From Hyphomicrobiales bacterium (GTDB lineage: Bacteria > Pseudomonadota > Alphaproteobacteria > Rhizobiales > Aestuariivirgaceae), in contig JADJVV010000041.1 of assembly GCA_016710435.1 (NCBI GenBank), positions 1 through 26,647 on the forward strand: a DNA stretch of 26,647 nt, read 5' to 3'. Positions 1-7,614 of this stretch are shown piece after piece; position 1 is the stretch's first letter, and each line of letters begins with the position of its first letter. The position numbers were made by a program, and so were the translations under genes. The notes under the pieces are model-generated. The model did not search any database and was not told the DNA's origin. It saw only the letters and a list, made by a program, of their open reading frames with translations.

Positions 1-835
1 GATCCTCTTCCGTTTTGGCGGATCGCATTTCCGCAAGAATGGCATTCCTTTCATTGATGTCGTTGGACATCTCAAATTGCTTTGCCAACGCAAGGCGACG
101 GTTTTTGACCTCATCAAGGGCGGACTGCGGATTAGACGCAACGTCCTTTGCTCGACCAATATCGACCAAGCCCGACAGGATTCCGCTTTCTGCAGCCTGT
201 AGAGCATTGCCAACAAAGCCCCGCCCGATGCGTTCCGGCACGTTCCCAAGGGACGACAGGATTGCCTCGCCCGTGGGGGTGTATTCTTGCGGCGTCGGGG
301 TGAATGTGGATTTTGGCTTGGCTGCCTCGTTCCGCATCGCGGCCACTACAGCCTGATCCATCAGGCTTCCTGGATTGGCCCGGCCTGACTGCTCGAACAC
401 AGGGCCACGGCTTTGGTCGGCATTGATGACGGGGCCAGATACTCGCGGCGCGGGAGGAGCCGCAGTGGCCTGCATTGCTGCCACCAATGGATCACTCGGC
501 CCGGACGCGATCGAGGGAGCCATGGTTGTGCCGATCGGCGCGGCGGGCACGTTCAGGCCGGGCACACGCTGGCCAAGCGGAATTTGCGTCCCGGCCTCCG
601 GGCCGTTGGGCGCCATGGCCGAAACGAAGGGATCAGTCAGCGCGGCGGGTGATGTCGACTCTGCGGGCATCGCAGGAATCGGTGCTTCCTGTGGAGCACG
701 AGAAGGTGCAGCCGCATTGCCGGGAACAGCCTTGCGGGCCTCGACCGCCATCTGTGCAAGACGCGCCGCGCCAGCCGCGTCACCAGCCGCATCCGCAGCG
801 CGGAGCGCCTTCATCAGGCTTGCATAATCATCCAT
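1..835 (-). CDS. Probable phage virion/ejection protein, N-terminal part (runs off left edge)
   Basis: The frame is open from an ATG at 835 to the left end of the window, giving 278 visible residues with no stop. The N-terminus (MDDYASLMKALRAADAAGDA) is a short Ala-rich helix of the kind that often begins phage internal virion or transglycosylase-bearing ejection proteins. It is followed by a long Pro/Ala-rich low-complexity stretch and then a more ordered, Glu/Lys-rich helical part near the edge. The start lies three bases after the stop of the upstream gene, so it is the next cistron of the structural operon. Position after the tail genes suits an ejection or internal virion protein, but no catalytic domain is visible in this part. 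Function is inferred from context only. Confidence 0.65.
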   Translation of the reverse strand, partial: MDDYASLMKALRAADAAGDAAGAARLAQMAVEARKAVPGNAAAPSRAPQEAPIPAMPAESTSPAALTDPFVSAMAPNGPEAGTQIPLGQRVPGLNVPAAPIGTTMAPSIASGPSDPLVAAMQATAAPPAPRVSGPVINADQSRGPVFEQSGRANPGSLMDQAVVAAMRNEAAKPKSTFTPTPQEYTPTGEAILSSLGNVPERIGRGFVGNALQAAESGILSGLVDIGRAKDVASNPQSALDEVKNRRLALAKQFEMSNDINERNAILAEMRSAKTEED

Positions 836-838
836 GGG

Positions 839-1636
839 TCAGCCGCCGTATTTGAGAAGGAGTTCATCGTCCGTCATCATGCCGGCGCCACCCGGAGAGG
901 AAAGGCCACCGGTCGGGTCTTTCGGAAGAACCGGATCGGGTGGCGCAATCGGAGCCATGGCAACGTCAAGCGGCGCTGGGCCTGGGGCCGCGCCACCATC
1001 AGGCCCGATCAGGGGCCACCATTGACCATGCCCGTCATACCGGCCCGGTCGCCCGTTGGCATCATTGACGACTGCACCGTAAAGACGCGGAGTCTTTGTC
1101 GAGCCACCGCCGCCAGACGACCGGCTGCGACGTTTGTGACCACCACCGGAACCACCGCCGGCTCCCATGATGGGCGCCATGGCCGCATCGAATTTCTTCT
1201 GGGCAATCGCCTTGAGATAGCTTGGCGCGTTCTCGTTGTTCAGGATGTCGAGCGCCTGCTTGGCATCCGGGCTCATGCCGCCCGGCCCGAGAAGAGCATC
1301 GGTCATGCCGGACACTTCGGCGTCTCGGGCATCGCCCCTGATCTTTTCATTCCGCGCGCCCACGAGCGCGCTGGCGATCGGGGTCAGCGCCGAGATGAAG
1401 GGGTTTGTCGATCCCTGGGCCGACTGCATCGCCATTTCCAGAAACTTCATCGTCATGTCGTGGCGTTCCTGACTGCCGCGCGCACCGAAGAAGCCGCCCG
1501 GCTGTGCCGGTTTTGCGGGCTGCACTGGTTGGGCAGCGGGCACATTCAGCCTGGGGTTTGGCATCGGCCGCGTCATGCCACCCATATGACCGGTTGGCCG
1601 GGGTCCACCACCGAGTCCGAAGCCCATCTTTGCCAT
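839..1636 (-). CDS. Hypothetical virion-associated protein, Gly/Pro-rich
   Basis: This is a 265-residue protein with a Gly/Met/Pro-rich N-terminus, a helical middle (roughly residues 50-150, containing EMAMQSAQGS and DAKQALDILNNENAPSYLKA), a Ser/Gly/Arg-rich linker, and a Pro-rich C-terminus ending in DDELLLKYGG. The ATG at 1636 shares one base with the stop of the preceding S74-type gene (TGATG), so translation is probably coupled. I do not recognise a domain. It sits between the S74-type protein and the probable ejection protein, so a minor virion or internal protein is the likeliest role. That is inference from gene order. Confidence 0.7.
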   Translation of the reverse strand: MAKMGFGLGGGPRPTGHMGGMTRPMPNPRLNVPAAQPVQPAKPAQPGGFFGARGSQERHDMTMKFLEMAMQSAQGSTNPFISALTPIASALVGARNEKIRGDARDAEVSGMTDALLGPGGMSPDAKQALDILNNENAPSYLKAIAQKKFDAAMAPIMGAGGGSGGGHKRRSRSSGGGGSTKTPRLYGAVVNDANGRPGRYDGHGQWWPLIGPDGGAAPGPAPLDVAMAPIAPPDPVLPKDPTGGLSSPGGAGMMTDDELLLKYGG

Positions 1637-2700
1637 CAGTGAACCCTCTCGGTGACAATGGCGCGCTCAAGCGCGGCAATGCGCTGCAGTGCCGATTTCA
1701 GACCCGCCAGAGTGATGCCAAGCGCGTCGATAACGTGAATTTCCCGCTCGCCACCAAGACCGGTCAGGGCGTGGAAGTCCTCTGCCATCGGCCCCATGTG
1801 GATGGAGTTGTCACCGTTCGGCGCATGTTCCGGCAGATAGCGCCAATACCTGATCGGCAGGCGGGCGATGGCATCGGCCACGTCGTCCGTGTCAATCTGG
1901 CCTGTCACTTCCTTGTAGGACTCCGAGCACTTCATCAGCATGGCGCCACCGAGGCTTCCCAGAGCGCCAAGGGTTGCCCCCTGATTGGCCTGCTGCTGGT
2001 TGTAGTTTGCCATGTCGGCCTTGTATTTCTCCCCCACCAGGCCGGAGTAGTTGACGCCCGCACCCTGCCCGTTCGGCACGGCGGAAGGCGGGTTGTAACC
2101 GCCTCCCATGGCCGCGACCAATTCCGAGATAGCGTTCTGTCGGGAAGCCTGATCCATGCCGAAGAGGCGGCTTTGTTCGCCACCGGCATTGATGTCGGCA
2201 TCCATCGCCAGACGGGAAATCGTGTCCTGCGTCTCGCGCTGCTGGGCGCCATAGGCATCGTTGAACGCTTTGCCGCCGATGGGAATGCCACGCGCCTGCA
2301 GGTTGTTGAGCAGGCGGTTGTTGGATTGGTCAATTCCGGGCTTCATCATCGAATAGGATCGGTCGAAGATGCTCTGAGCGACCGTGCCGCGATCCTGCAC
2401 GCGCGGCGCATCCGGCATGTTGGTGATGTTGTCGCCGACGATGCGGTTGGTCAGGTCGACCGATGCGGGCTGCAGCGACTCGCGAATAGCCCGCTCCCAT
2501 GGGCTTTCCATGGTCTGCACCGCAGATTGCGAACCCTGCGGCGCCACGCCTTGGGTAAATTCGTTTGTCGTGGGGTCCGTGTAGCCGTAGCGAACACCTG
2601 AACCAGATGGCGAATAGGTGTCGAAGCGGTTGAATTGCGCCTCAGCACTCGCCGTCTGGTATGGGTCCGGTGCCGCCGGTGCCTTGCTGCCCTTGCCCAT
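1636..2700 (-). CDS. Virion/tail protein with C-terminal S74-type intramolecular chaperone-like domain
   Basis: This 354-residue protein carries a C-terminal region (about residues 257-345) that resembles the peptidase S74 / intramolecular chaperone domain of phage fibre and tail proteins. Visible hallmarks are the Ser-x3-Lys stretch CSESYKEV, the RLPIRYWRY strand, HMGPMAEDFHALTGLG, and a terminal helix (ITLAGLKSALQRIAALE). In known members this domain helps trimerise a fibre and is then auto-cleaved before the Ser. The N-terminal part is Asn/Gln-rich and helical rather than an obvious beta-helix fibre. The start at 2700 overlaps the end of the GNAT gene by 59 bp, with a GGTGG stretch upstream. 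A structural or tail role is well supported; actual self-cleavage is not shown. Confidence 0.75.
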   Translation of the reverse strand: MGKGSKAPAAPDPYQTASAEAQFNRFDTYSPSGSGVRYGYTDPTTNEFTQGVAPQGSQSAVQTMESPWERAIRESLQPASVDLTNRIVGDNITNMPDAPRVQDRGTVAQSIFDRSYSMMKPGIDQSNNRLLNNLQARGIPIGGKAFNDAYGAQQRETQDTISRLAMDADINAGGEQSRLFGMDQASRQNAISELVAAMGGGYNPPSAVPNGQGAGVNYSGLVGEKYKADMANYNQQQANQGATLGALGSLGGAMLMKCSESYKEVTGQIDTDDVADAIARLPIRYWRYLPEHAPNGDNSIHMGPMAEDFHALTGLGGEREIHVIDALGITLAGLKSALQRIAALERAIVTERVH

Positions 2701-3160
2701 AGTCCAACCACCTGCAGTTTTTTCGTTCCTGCTGCATGACTACCAGCGCGCCACCGTCATGTGCGGCGAACTTCACCAGCGCGACGGCCTCGAACCCGAG
2801 TTTGGCGCAGAGGTTCAGGGATTGCAGGTTGGATGCCGGGATCGTGGCGCTCAATGCGAGACACCCGAGTTGCCTGTATGGGTAATCGAACAAGGCAAAG
2901 AGCGTGCGCCGATTGGCCCAGGTCGCCCTTTGCGCGACAACGATGGTGACTTCGCAGTGAACACCGTTGAATCGCTCGTAGATCACGGCGGCGGCCAACT
3001 CTTCATCACGGACAACACCCAGAGCGGTGGCCCCGTGCGTGGCAAAATAGCCGGGAATGCGCTTGGCCGCCCATGCACTCAATTCACGGTCGGCGCCATA
3101 GATCACATCGCCCAGCCGTTTCAGCCCAGCGCGGCGCTCATTGAGATGATCTGTGCCCAT
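2642..3160 (-). CDS. GNAT-like acetyltransferase-fold protein of the virion gene cluster
   Basis: With the ATG at 3160 (GAGG four bases upstream) the product is 172 residues; an earlier in-frame start at 3211 would overlap the upstream gene more. The core (IPGYFATHGATALGVVRDEE, then EVTIVVAQRATWANRRTLFA, then LSATIPASNLQSLNLCAKLG and FEAV) follows the GNAT order of strand, helix, acetyl-CoA-loop region, and the N-x2-S-x3-L-x3-LGF signature. GNAT-like proteins occur among podovirus virion genes; T7 gp13 has been noted as GNAT-like. The Gly-rich acetyl-CoA loop (Q/R-x2-G-x-G/A) is poor here, so it may be structural rather than an active enzyme. The gene overlaps both neighbours inside the tail operon. 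Confidence 0.65.
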   Translation of the reverse strand: MGTDHLNERRAGLKRLGDVIYGADRELSAWAAKRIPGYFATHGATALGVVRDEELAAAVIYERFNGVHCEVTIVVAQRATWANRRTLFALFDYPYRQLGCLALSATIPASNLQSLNLCAKLGFEAVALVKFAAHDGGALVVMQQERKNCRWLDYGQGQQGTGGTGPIPDGEC

Positions 3161-4575
3161 GTTGCCTCGATCTCGATATTGATCTGGAACGTCCGGCCGC
3201 TTGCATCGCATCCGATGTCGTCGGAGATGGTCACGATACCGCCGTCGTCCTCTTCCGGGTTCAATGTAACCATCTGCAATGCCTCTGCAATGTCAGGTCC
3301 GGTATCATTGAAGTCAGACAGCACCCAGACGCGCACAGTCACTGGGCCCTTGGCGCGGATTACCGGCCTGATATAGGTCACCGATACATTTCGACCGGCG
3401 TCAAACCACGAACTCTTCCATCTGAGTTTGATGACCTCTTCCGATCCACCGTCGACCACTTGCGCCAGGCGACCGTCGAATCCAGTGCCCTCGATCGACC
3501 CACCGAAGTTGTGGAATGCGCGCACAGGCATATCTGCCGACGACCATGCGTGGCTTTGCGGCGTGTAGACGATCTGCCTTGCCTCAAGACCACGGACACG
3601 GTTGACGATGATGGCAGAGGCGTCTTCCGCCGATTCCATCTGCCAATCATCGGCCCCTTCTGCCACCATCTTTGCCAGCATGTCGGAAATCGGCTGCGAA
3701 AGGTCTGAAATGAGCGCCAGAGTCGAGGATCGGATACTCTCCGCAACTGAGACAATGCCCCGCGGCGTGGCCATCCACAGATCACTGCCAACCTGGGTAA
3801 AGGCTCGCCTTGACAGGGGCCGCGCCGCCTGGATGCGTCCGAGCAGGCGCCAGTCGTTGGCGTCACCGGGGTCGAGACCCTCGTAGGCCACGATCTGGCC
3901 GGTAGATGTGAAGATGGCAAGAATGTCGTTCATGCCGTGCCCTGCGTCGATAGTCAGCGATGCCATGGCGATGATGTTGCCAGTGATGTTGCCAAGCCGA
4001 TCGAGGGGGAACAATTCGAGCGGGCCCGTCACCGCCCCCACATCGCCATAGTAAAATTCGAGCGCACCATCCGACTGCCAGAAGTATGGCCGGTCATGGT
4101 GCGCAATAACGCCGTCCATCTTGCGCACCTTGGCATCCGTTTCCACCGTGAATTCGCAGGCTTGAAACGTCTCGCCGTTGAATCTGACCGGTTCGCCGAA
4201 ACCGTCTGCAAGAATGGTGTTTGACGACAGGGTTGCGGCCATCGCCTTGCCGGAGAAATTCCGCGCAAACGTGGCGGTGCCGCAGGTCGCACCATCCGGT
4301 CGCAATTCGATGTACCGCGGCACGCTGCCGAAGGAATGCGGCACGCGCTGCAGGATCACCGATGGATCACCGCTCCACCCGAGGCCAGGCCGAGACTGCA
4401 ATGCCACGCCGTTGGAGGTGATGTTCAGCAATTCAGCCGCGTAAAGGCCGCTGACCTTTGCGGCTTGCGCCTGAACAAAGATGCCGCGCAGAGGCAGGGA
4501 TATGTCAATCTCCTGCGTCGAATAACGGTTTGCCTGCGCTCTTCGCTGTGCCTTGGCCTGCTGCCGCTTCATCAT
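3121..4575 (-). CDS. Large virion/tail protein, beta-rich
   Basis: The chosen ATG at 4575 overlaps the upstream stop as ATGA and has GAGG five bases before it, giving 484 residues. A much longer frame reaching to 4809 lies wholly inside the upstream gene and is not credible. After a basic N-terminus (MMKRQQAKAQRRAQANR) the protein is mostly short beta-strands with repeating Gly-Asp turns. One block (NDILAIFTSTGQIVAYEGLD, then a WRLLGRI strand, RPLSRRAF and GSDLWMATPRGI) looks like beta-propeller blades. Similar proteins occur in podovirus-like tail modules. It lies between a small beta-rich tail protein and the GNAT gene. Virion role is well supported by context; the fold is inferred by eye. 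Confidence 0.7.
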   Translation of the reverse strand: MMKRQQAKAQRRAQANRYSTQEIDISLPLRGIFVQAQAAKVSGLYAAELLNITSNGVALQSRPGLGWSGDPSVILQRVPHSFGSVPRYIELRPDGATCGTATFARNFSGKAMAATLSSNTILADGFGEPVRFNGETFQACEFTVETDAKVRKMDGVIAHHDRPYFWQSDGALEFYYGDVGAVTGPLELFPLDRLGNITGNIIAMASLTIDAGHGMNDILAIFTSTGQIVAYEGLDPGDANDWRLLGRIQAARPLSRRAFTQVGSDLWMATPRGIVSVAESIRSSTLALISDLSQPISDMLAKMVAEGADDWQMESAEDASAIIVNRVRGLEARQIVYTPQSHAWSSADMPVRAFHNFGGSIEGTGFDGRLAQVVDGGSEEVIKLRWKSSWFDAGRNVSVTYIRPVIRAKGPVTVRVWVLSDFNDTGPDIAEALQMVTLNPEEDDGGIVTISDDIGCDASGRTFQINIEIEATWAQIISMSAALG

Positions 4576-5417
4576 ATCACCCTCATCCAGCGCAGAGTCG
4601 AGCCAGCCTTGGCCGTGATGGCCGAAGACGCGACCGCGGATGCAAATTGCAGTTGCAGGGTTCCGCTGGCAGATGGCGTGAACAGCCCACCGACAAGCGC
4701 GATGTTGCCCGTGGTGTTCGCGGCAGAGGCATTGGACGCCGCTGGAAGCTGGAAGGCGGTGTAGTTTCCGAGGGTGCTTGTCGTGGTCGTGAGCGAATAC
4801 TGCGACCAATAGGCCAGTTTGTTGATGGCCGGGCCGTTTACAGTCCAGCGCGAACCTGTCGTCGTCGCGGCGCTGGTAAAGTTGACCACCGCCTCGAACC
4901 AGTAGGTTTCGCCGGCCGTCACGGCAAACCCCAGGCCTGTCACATCCGCGATGGTGTCCGCTACCGCGTTGTTGTTGATGACATCAGCGGAGAGAACAAT
5001 GACGTTGAGGGCGTTGGCGGCCGGAACCGATCCGCCGACAGACTGCGCATGGACCGGCAGGCCAAACGCACTAAAATACTGCCATCCATTCGCCTCGTCA
5101 TAAACAAGGGCTTCGCCAGCCGAGAGTGTCAGTTTGTGAATGCTGCAGGCCGCACCATCATGAATCTGCAGCGTGATCGTGTTGGCGTCGGTGGCGTGCG
5201 TGTTGCGGATGGAAAGAAACCTGACCGTGCGCTGCACATCCGGGCCGGACGGGGCAGAGATGATCGTTGTCGTTCCAGCCGCTGCAATCAGGGTCTTCTG
5301 ATTGTCGGGACGGATGACACCACTCGCATGGTCCGCAAAACTGGCGAACGAATGAATGTTTGCGGCGCTGGAAGTGACCAGTTGCAGGGTATCCAGGGCA
5401 CCGACAAGCAGGATCAT
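4572..5417 (-). CDS. Beta-rich tail/virion protein
   Basis: This 281-residue protein is rich in Ala, Thr, Ser and Asn with alternating hydrophobic residues, typical of beta-sandwich or fibre-like tail proteins. The C-terminal half contains segments such as ETYWFEAVVNFTSAATTTGS and GTLQLQFASA that resemble jelly-roll tail-fibre strands. The ATG at 5417 overlaps the upstream stop as ATGA and has GAGG eight bases upstream; an in-frame GTG at 5426 is less likely. I do not recognise a named family. It is coupled to both neighbours in the tail block, so a decoration, fibre or tail protein is the best guess. Confidence 0.65.
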   Translation of the reverse strand: MILLVGALDTLQLVTSSAANIHSFASFADHASGVIRPDNQKTLIAAAGTTTIISAPSGPDVQRTVRFLSIRNTHATDANTITLQIHDGAACSIHKLTLSAGEALVYDEANGWQYFSAFGLPVHAQSVGGSVPAANALNVIVLSADVINNNAVADTIADVTGLGFAVTAGETYWFEAVVNFTSAATTTGSRWTVNGPAINKLAYWSQYSLTTTTSTLGNYTAFQLPAASNASAANTTGNIALVGGLFTPSASGTLQLQFASAVASSAITAKAGSTLRWMRVI

Positions 5418-5752
5418 ACGAACCACCTCATCAAGGGCGATGATCCACCGCTGGATGAAACCTCGATCGTGCCGGCGGTATCATCATATTCCAGACCGAT
5501 CCCATTTCCGGCGACAAGCAGCGTCGCCACCCGATCGTCCACCGCCTCACCGAGATCACTGATGGTTGATGCCAACTGATTGCCGGTGTGGTTCTCCCGC
5601 AGGCGGGCGGCGGCGGCATCGCCCTTGGCCTCAATCGCAATAATCGAAACGGCCTCCGTCGCCGCTGCGGCGTCCTGAAACAACTCGTCCAGGTTGTTGA
5701 CCGAGATGTCGTAGTTTCGCGTTCTGCGTCGGTTCTGGATGACCAGGCTCAT
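5414..5752 (-). CDS. Small tail-fibre-like protein
   Basis: The product is 112 residues from the ATG at 5752, which overlaps the upstream stop as ATGA; an in-frame GTG at 5764 is an alternative. The first half is helical and Ala/Glu-rich (DELFQDAAAATEAVS), consistent with a coiled coil. The end (NGIGLEYDDTAGTIEVSSSG) matches the short beta repeat common in trimeric phage fibre and appendage proteins. Such small proteins often attach or trimerise fibres. It lies directly after the probable connector gene. The exact role is unknown. Confidence 0.6.
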   Translation of the reverse strand: MSLVIQNRRRTRNYDISVNNLDELFQDAAAATEAVSIIAIEAKGDAAAARLRENHTGNQLASTISDLGEAVDDRVATLLVAGNGIGLEYDDTAGTIEVSSSGGSSPLMRWFV

Positions 5753-6696
5753 GAAATCAGCCACCGACCGCCGCCGAGCGGGGCGGTGTCGCAGAAGTCA
5801 CCATTTCCACCAATCCTGAAGGCCCGCGCGCCCCCGGCATCGGTTGCGGCCTTGATCTCCATTTCCGCCTCATATTCGGCGGCAATCTCGGCATAGTCCT
5901 TTCCGAGGGAGCGGCGCAGACGATAGGTCATCCCGAGCGAAAGCAGATGGTCGTCATCGAAAGCGGGCTTGTCGGTATCTGCCTCGAAATATGGGCGGCG
6001 CACTTGCGGCAAGGGGGCAATGCCGGAATGGCGAGAGATGCGCTTGAGCACTTCCCATGTGTCCTTGCCGTAGACCGCAACATCATACCCGGGCGGGCCA
6101 TCGTAGACGCCCTGGCCTTCCGTCTCGCCCGTGATGTCGAAATCTTCTGGCAGTGTCAGGTATCCATCACGCGGCACAAATGGCGCGATGCAGACCGGAG
6201 GGCGCTGTGTGTCGTCATAGTCGCCGACCCTGATTTCAGACACTACGGGGTAGCGCGAGACATATTCGATGGCGATCAACTCATTCGAGGCCGGAGTCGG
6301 GTCGAACCAGATGGCGCCATTGCGGATGCGCCACCCCATCTGCACCGGGGCCGATGCACCGCCATAAATCCACGCTGCCCAGGATTGCGGAGAGGCCGGG
6401 CCGATCAGTCCGAGCGGCCAGCCGCCGCGGTTCTCGGTGTTCGGGATCATGCGCAGATAGTCGGGCGGAAGGGGATAGGCGTAGCGACCGGGGATCAGCG
6501 CGAAGACCCAGGTGGAGGTCAACTCGCTGGCGCCCTGCCAGTCAATCTTCTGCAGGTATTCGCGCATCGTGTCCTGGGCGGCGGTCGCAAGTATCGTGGC
6601 GATCTTGTTGCCGGTGCTGAACAAGGCAACAGGAGCGGGGGCCGTAGCATCCCGCTTCGCTGCTTCCTGCGCGATTTCAAGGATCGTGCGCGCCAT
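5749..6696 (-). CDS. Probable head-tail connector/adaptor protein (P22 gp4-like type)
   Basis: This 315-residue protein starts at an ATG preceded by GAGGGGG eight bases upstream. Its N-terminal helices (ILEIAQEAAKRD, KIATILATAAQDTMREYLQK) are followed by a DYLRMIPNTENR stretch, a WAAWIYGG segment, and a C-terminal helix pair around DDHLLSLGMTYRLRRSLGKD and YAEIAAEYEAEME. The helical bundle, the central W/Y/P-rich part and the final DD-x-LLxLG-x-xYRLR-x-KG motif match a protein family common downstream of capsid genes in podovirus-like proteobacterial phages. Those proteins are thought to extend the portal. Assignment as adaptor is by family memory and position between capsid and tail genes. 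Confidence 0.6.
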   Translation of the reverse strand: MARTILEIAQEAAKRDATAPAPVALFSTGNKIATILATAAQDTMREYLQKIDWQGASELTSTWVFALIPGRYAYPLPPDYLRMIPNTENRGGWPLGLIGPASPQSWAAWIYGGASAPVQMGWRIRNGAIWFDPTPASNELIAIEYVSRYPVVSEIRVGDYDDTQRPPVCIAPFVPRDGYLTLPEDFDITGETEGQGVYDGPPGYDVAVYGKDTWEVLKRISRHSGIAPLPQVRRPYFEADTDKPAFDDDHLLSLGMTYRLRRSLGKDYAEIAAEYEAEMEIKAATDAGGARAFRIGGNGDFCDTAPLGGGRWLIS

Positions 6697-6701
6697 GCGC
6701 G

Positions 6702-7547
6702 TTACCCCCTCTTGGATCGTCCACCGCCAAGGCCGAGCGGATTGTCCTGCGTCGGCGTCTGGTCAAGGCCAAGGTCGGAATTGTCGCCAGCCATGCCGCC
6801 ACCCTCGGCGAAAATGTCGGAACCTCCCGCCTGTGGCACGATCTCCTCGCCATTGACCGCGATAGCATTGCCGGCGAGGGACGCAGCCGCGACCATGCCG
6901 GGGGCCATCTGCCCCTGCATCTGCACACCCAACTGCTGCATCAGCTTCAATTGCGCCGCCATTTCGATCTGGGAGCGGTTGGACTCGTCAAGCTGGCGCC
7001 TCGTCTCCATCAGGGTTTGCTCAAGGGCGGCTTCGCGCTTGGCGTCCTCGGTCAAATCCGCAGAGCCGGACTTGGTGTCAGTCCAGCGCTTGGCGACCTT
7101 GTAGGCGTGGATCGCATCGAGCCCCATGCCGTTGATGACCTCGGGCGCAATCGAGACAAGATCCTCGATCGAGCGGATTCCGTTGACGTAGAGCAGGCCG
7201 ATCTGGGCCATCGAGATGCCGGGAAGGTCGGAAAGGGGCGTGCCAGTGGTCGGCACATCGCCAGTGCTCTTGAACTGCGCAAACTCGACCGGCCATTGCT
7301 GTGCCGCTGCGGACTCGGTGACATAGCGCATGACGACAGTCGACCGGTCGCCGCGCGGTTGCTTGATCACCATGAGGCGTGTCGACCAGGTGCCATCGAC
7401 CAGTTTGACGCGCTGGTAGGTGAATTGGATGAACAGATGGCCGGACCCAGCCACGGGCCCCATCTGATCGGAGAAATCCTGTGCGGTCATATCGAAGGCG
7501 GTGCGGTTGTTTGCGAACTGCGGCGCGGGTTGGGCGGTGGAAAACAT
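6702..7547 (-). CDS. Conserved phage protein with helix-hairpin-helix-like segment and coiled coil
   Basis: This 281-residue protein begins at 7547 with GGAG nine bases upstream. It has a beta-rich N-terminal part (about residues 36-75), then a segment at about 105-153 (LPGISMAQIGLLYVNGIRSI, EDLVSIAPEVINGMGLDA) that resembles a helix-hairpin-helix fold. A Gln/Glu-rich coiled coil follows (about 160-210), and the C-terminus is Gly/Asp-rich and disordered. It is encoded immediately after the capsid gene and its hairpin, and just before the probable connector. Roles in capsid completion or DNA contact are possible, but I do not recognise a named function. Confidence 0.65.
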   Translation of the reverse strand: MFSTAQPAPQFANNRTAFDMTAQDFSDQMGPVAGSGHLFIQFTYQRVKLVDGTWSTRLMVIKQPRGDRSTVVMRYVTESAAAQQWPVEFAQFKSTGDVPTTGTPLSDLPGISMAQIGLLYVNGIRSIEDLVSIAPEVINGMGLDAIHAYKVAKRWTDTKSGSADLTEDAKREAALEQTLMETRRQLDESNRSQIEMAAQLKLMQQLGVQMQGQMAPGMVAAASLAGNAIAVNGEEIVPQAGGSDIFAEGGGMAGDNSDLGLDQTPTQDNPLGLGGGRSKRG

Positions 7548-7578
7548 CGGGGCGTGCTCCGGGTTGGGTTGGATTGCG

Positions 7579-7606
7579 GCGGGCCTGCCGTTTCAGACAG
7601 GCCCGC
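7579..7606 (-). terminator. GC-rich hairpin after the major capsid gene (terminator-like, no U-tract)
   Basis: Nine perfectly paired bases (GCGGGCCTG with CAGGCCCGC) flank a 10-nt loop, starting eight bases past the capsid stop codon. On the minus strand the hairpin is followed by CGCAATCC rather than a run of T, so it is not a standard intrinsic terminator. It may partly terminate transcription or protect the 3' end of abundant capsid mRNA. Confidence 0.6.
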
Positions 7607-7614
7607 GCCATGAA

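Noticed and set aside
1405..2601. Long plus-strand open frame (398 codons)
   Set aside because: It is antisense to the S74-type and neighbouring gene, lacks a ribosome binding site and coherent domains, and is Arg/His/Val-rich as expected of a GC-rich shadow frame.
4576..4809. N-terminal extension of the large beta-rich tail protein
   Set aside because: The extension is wholly inside the upstream gene and is Cys/His/Arg-rich, while the ATG at 4575 has a good ribosome binding site and ATGA coupling.
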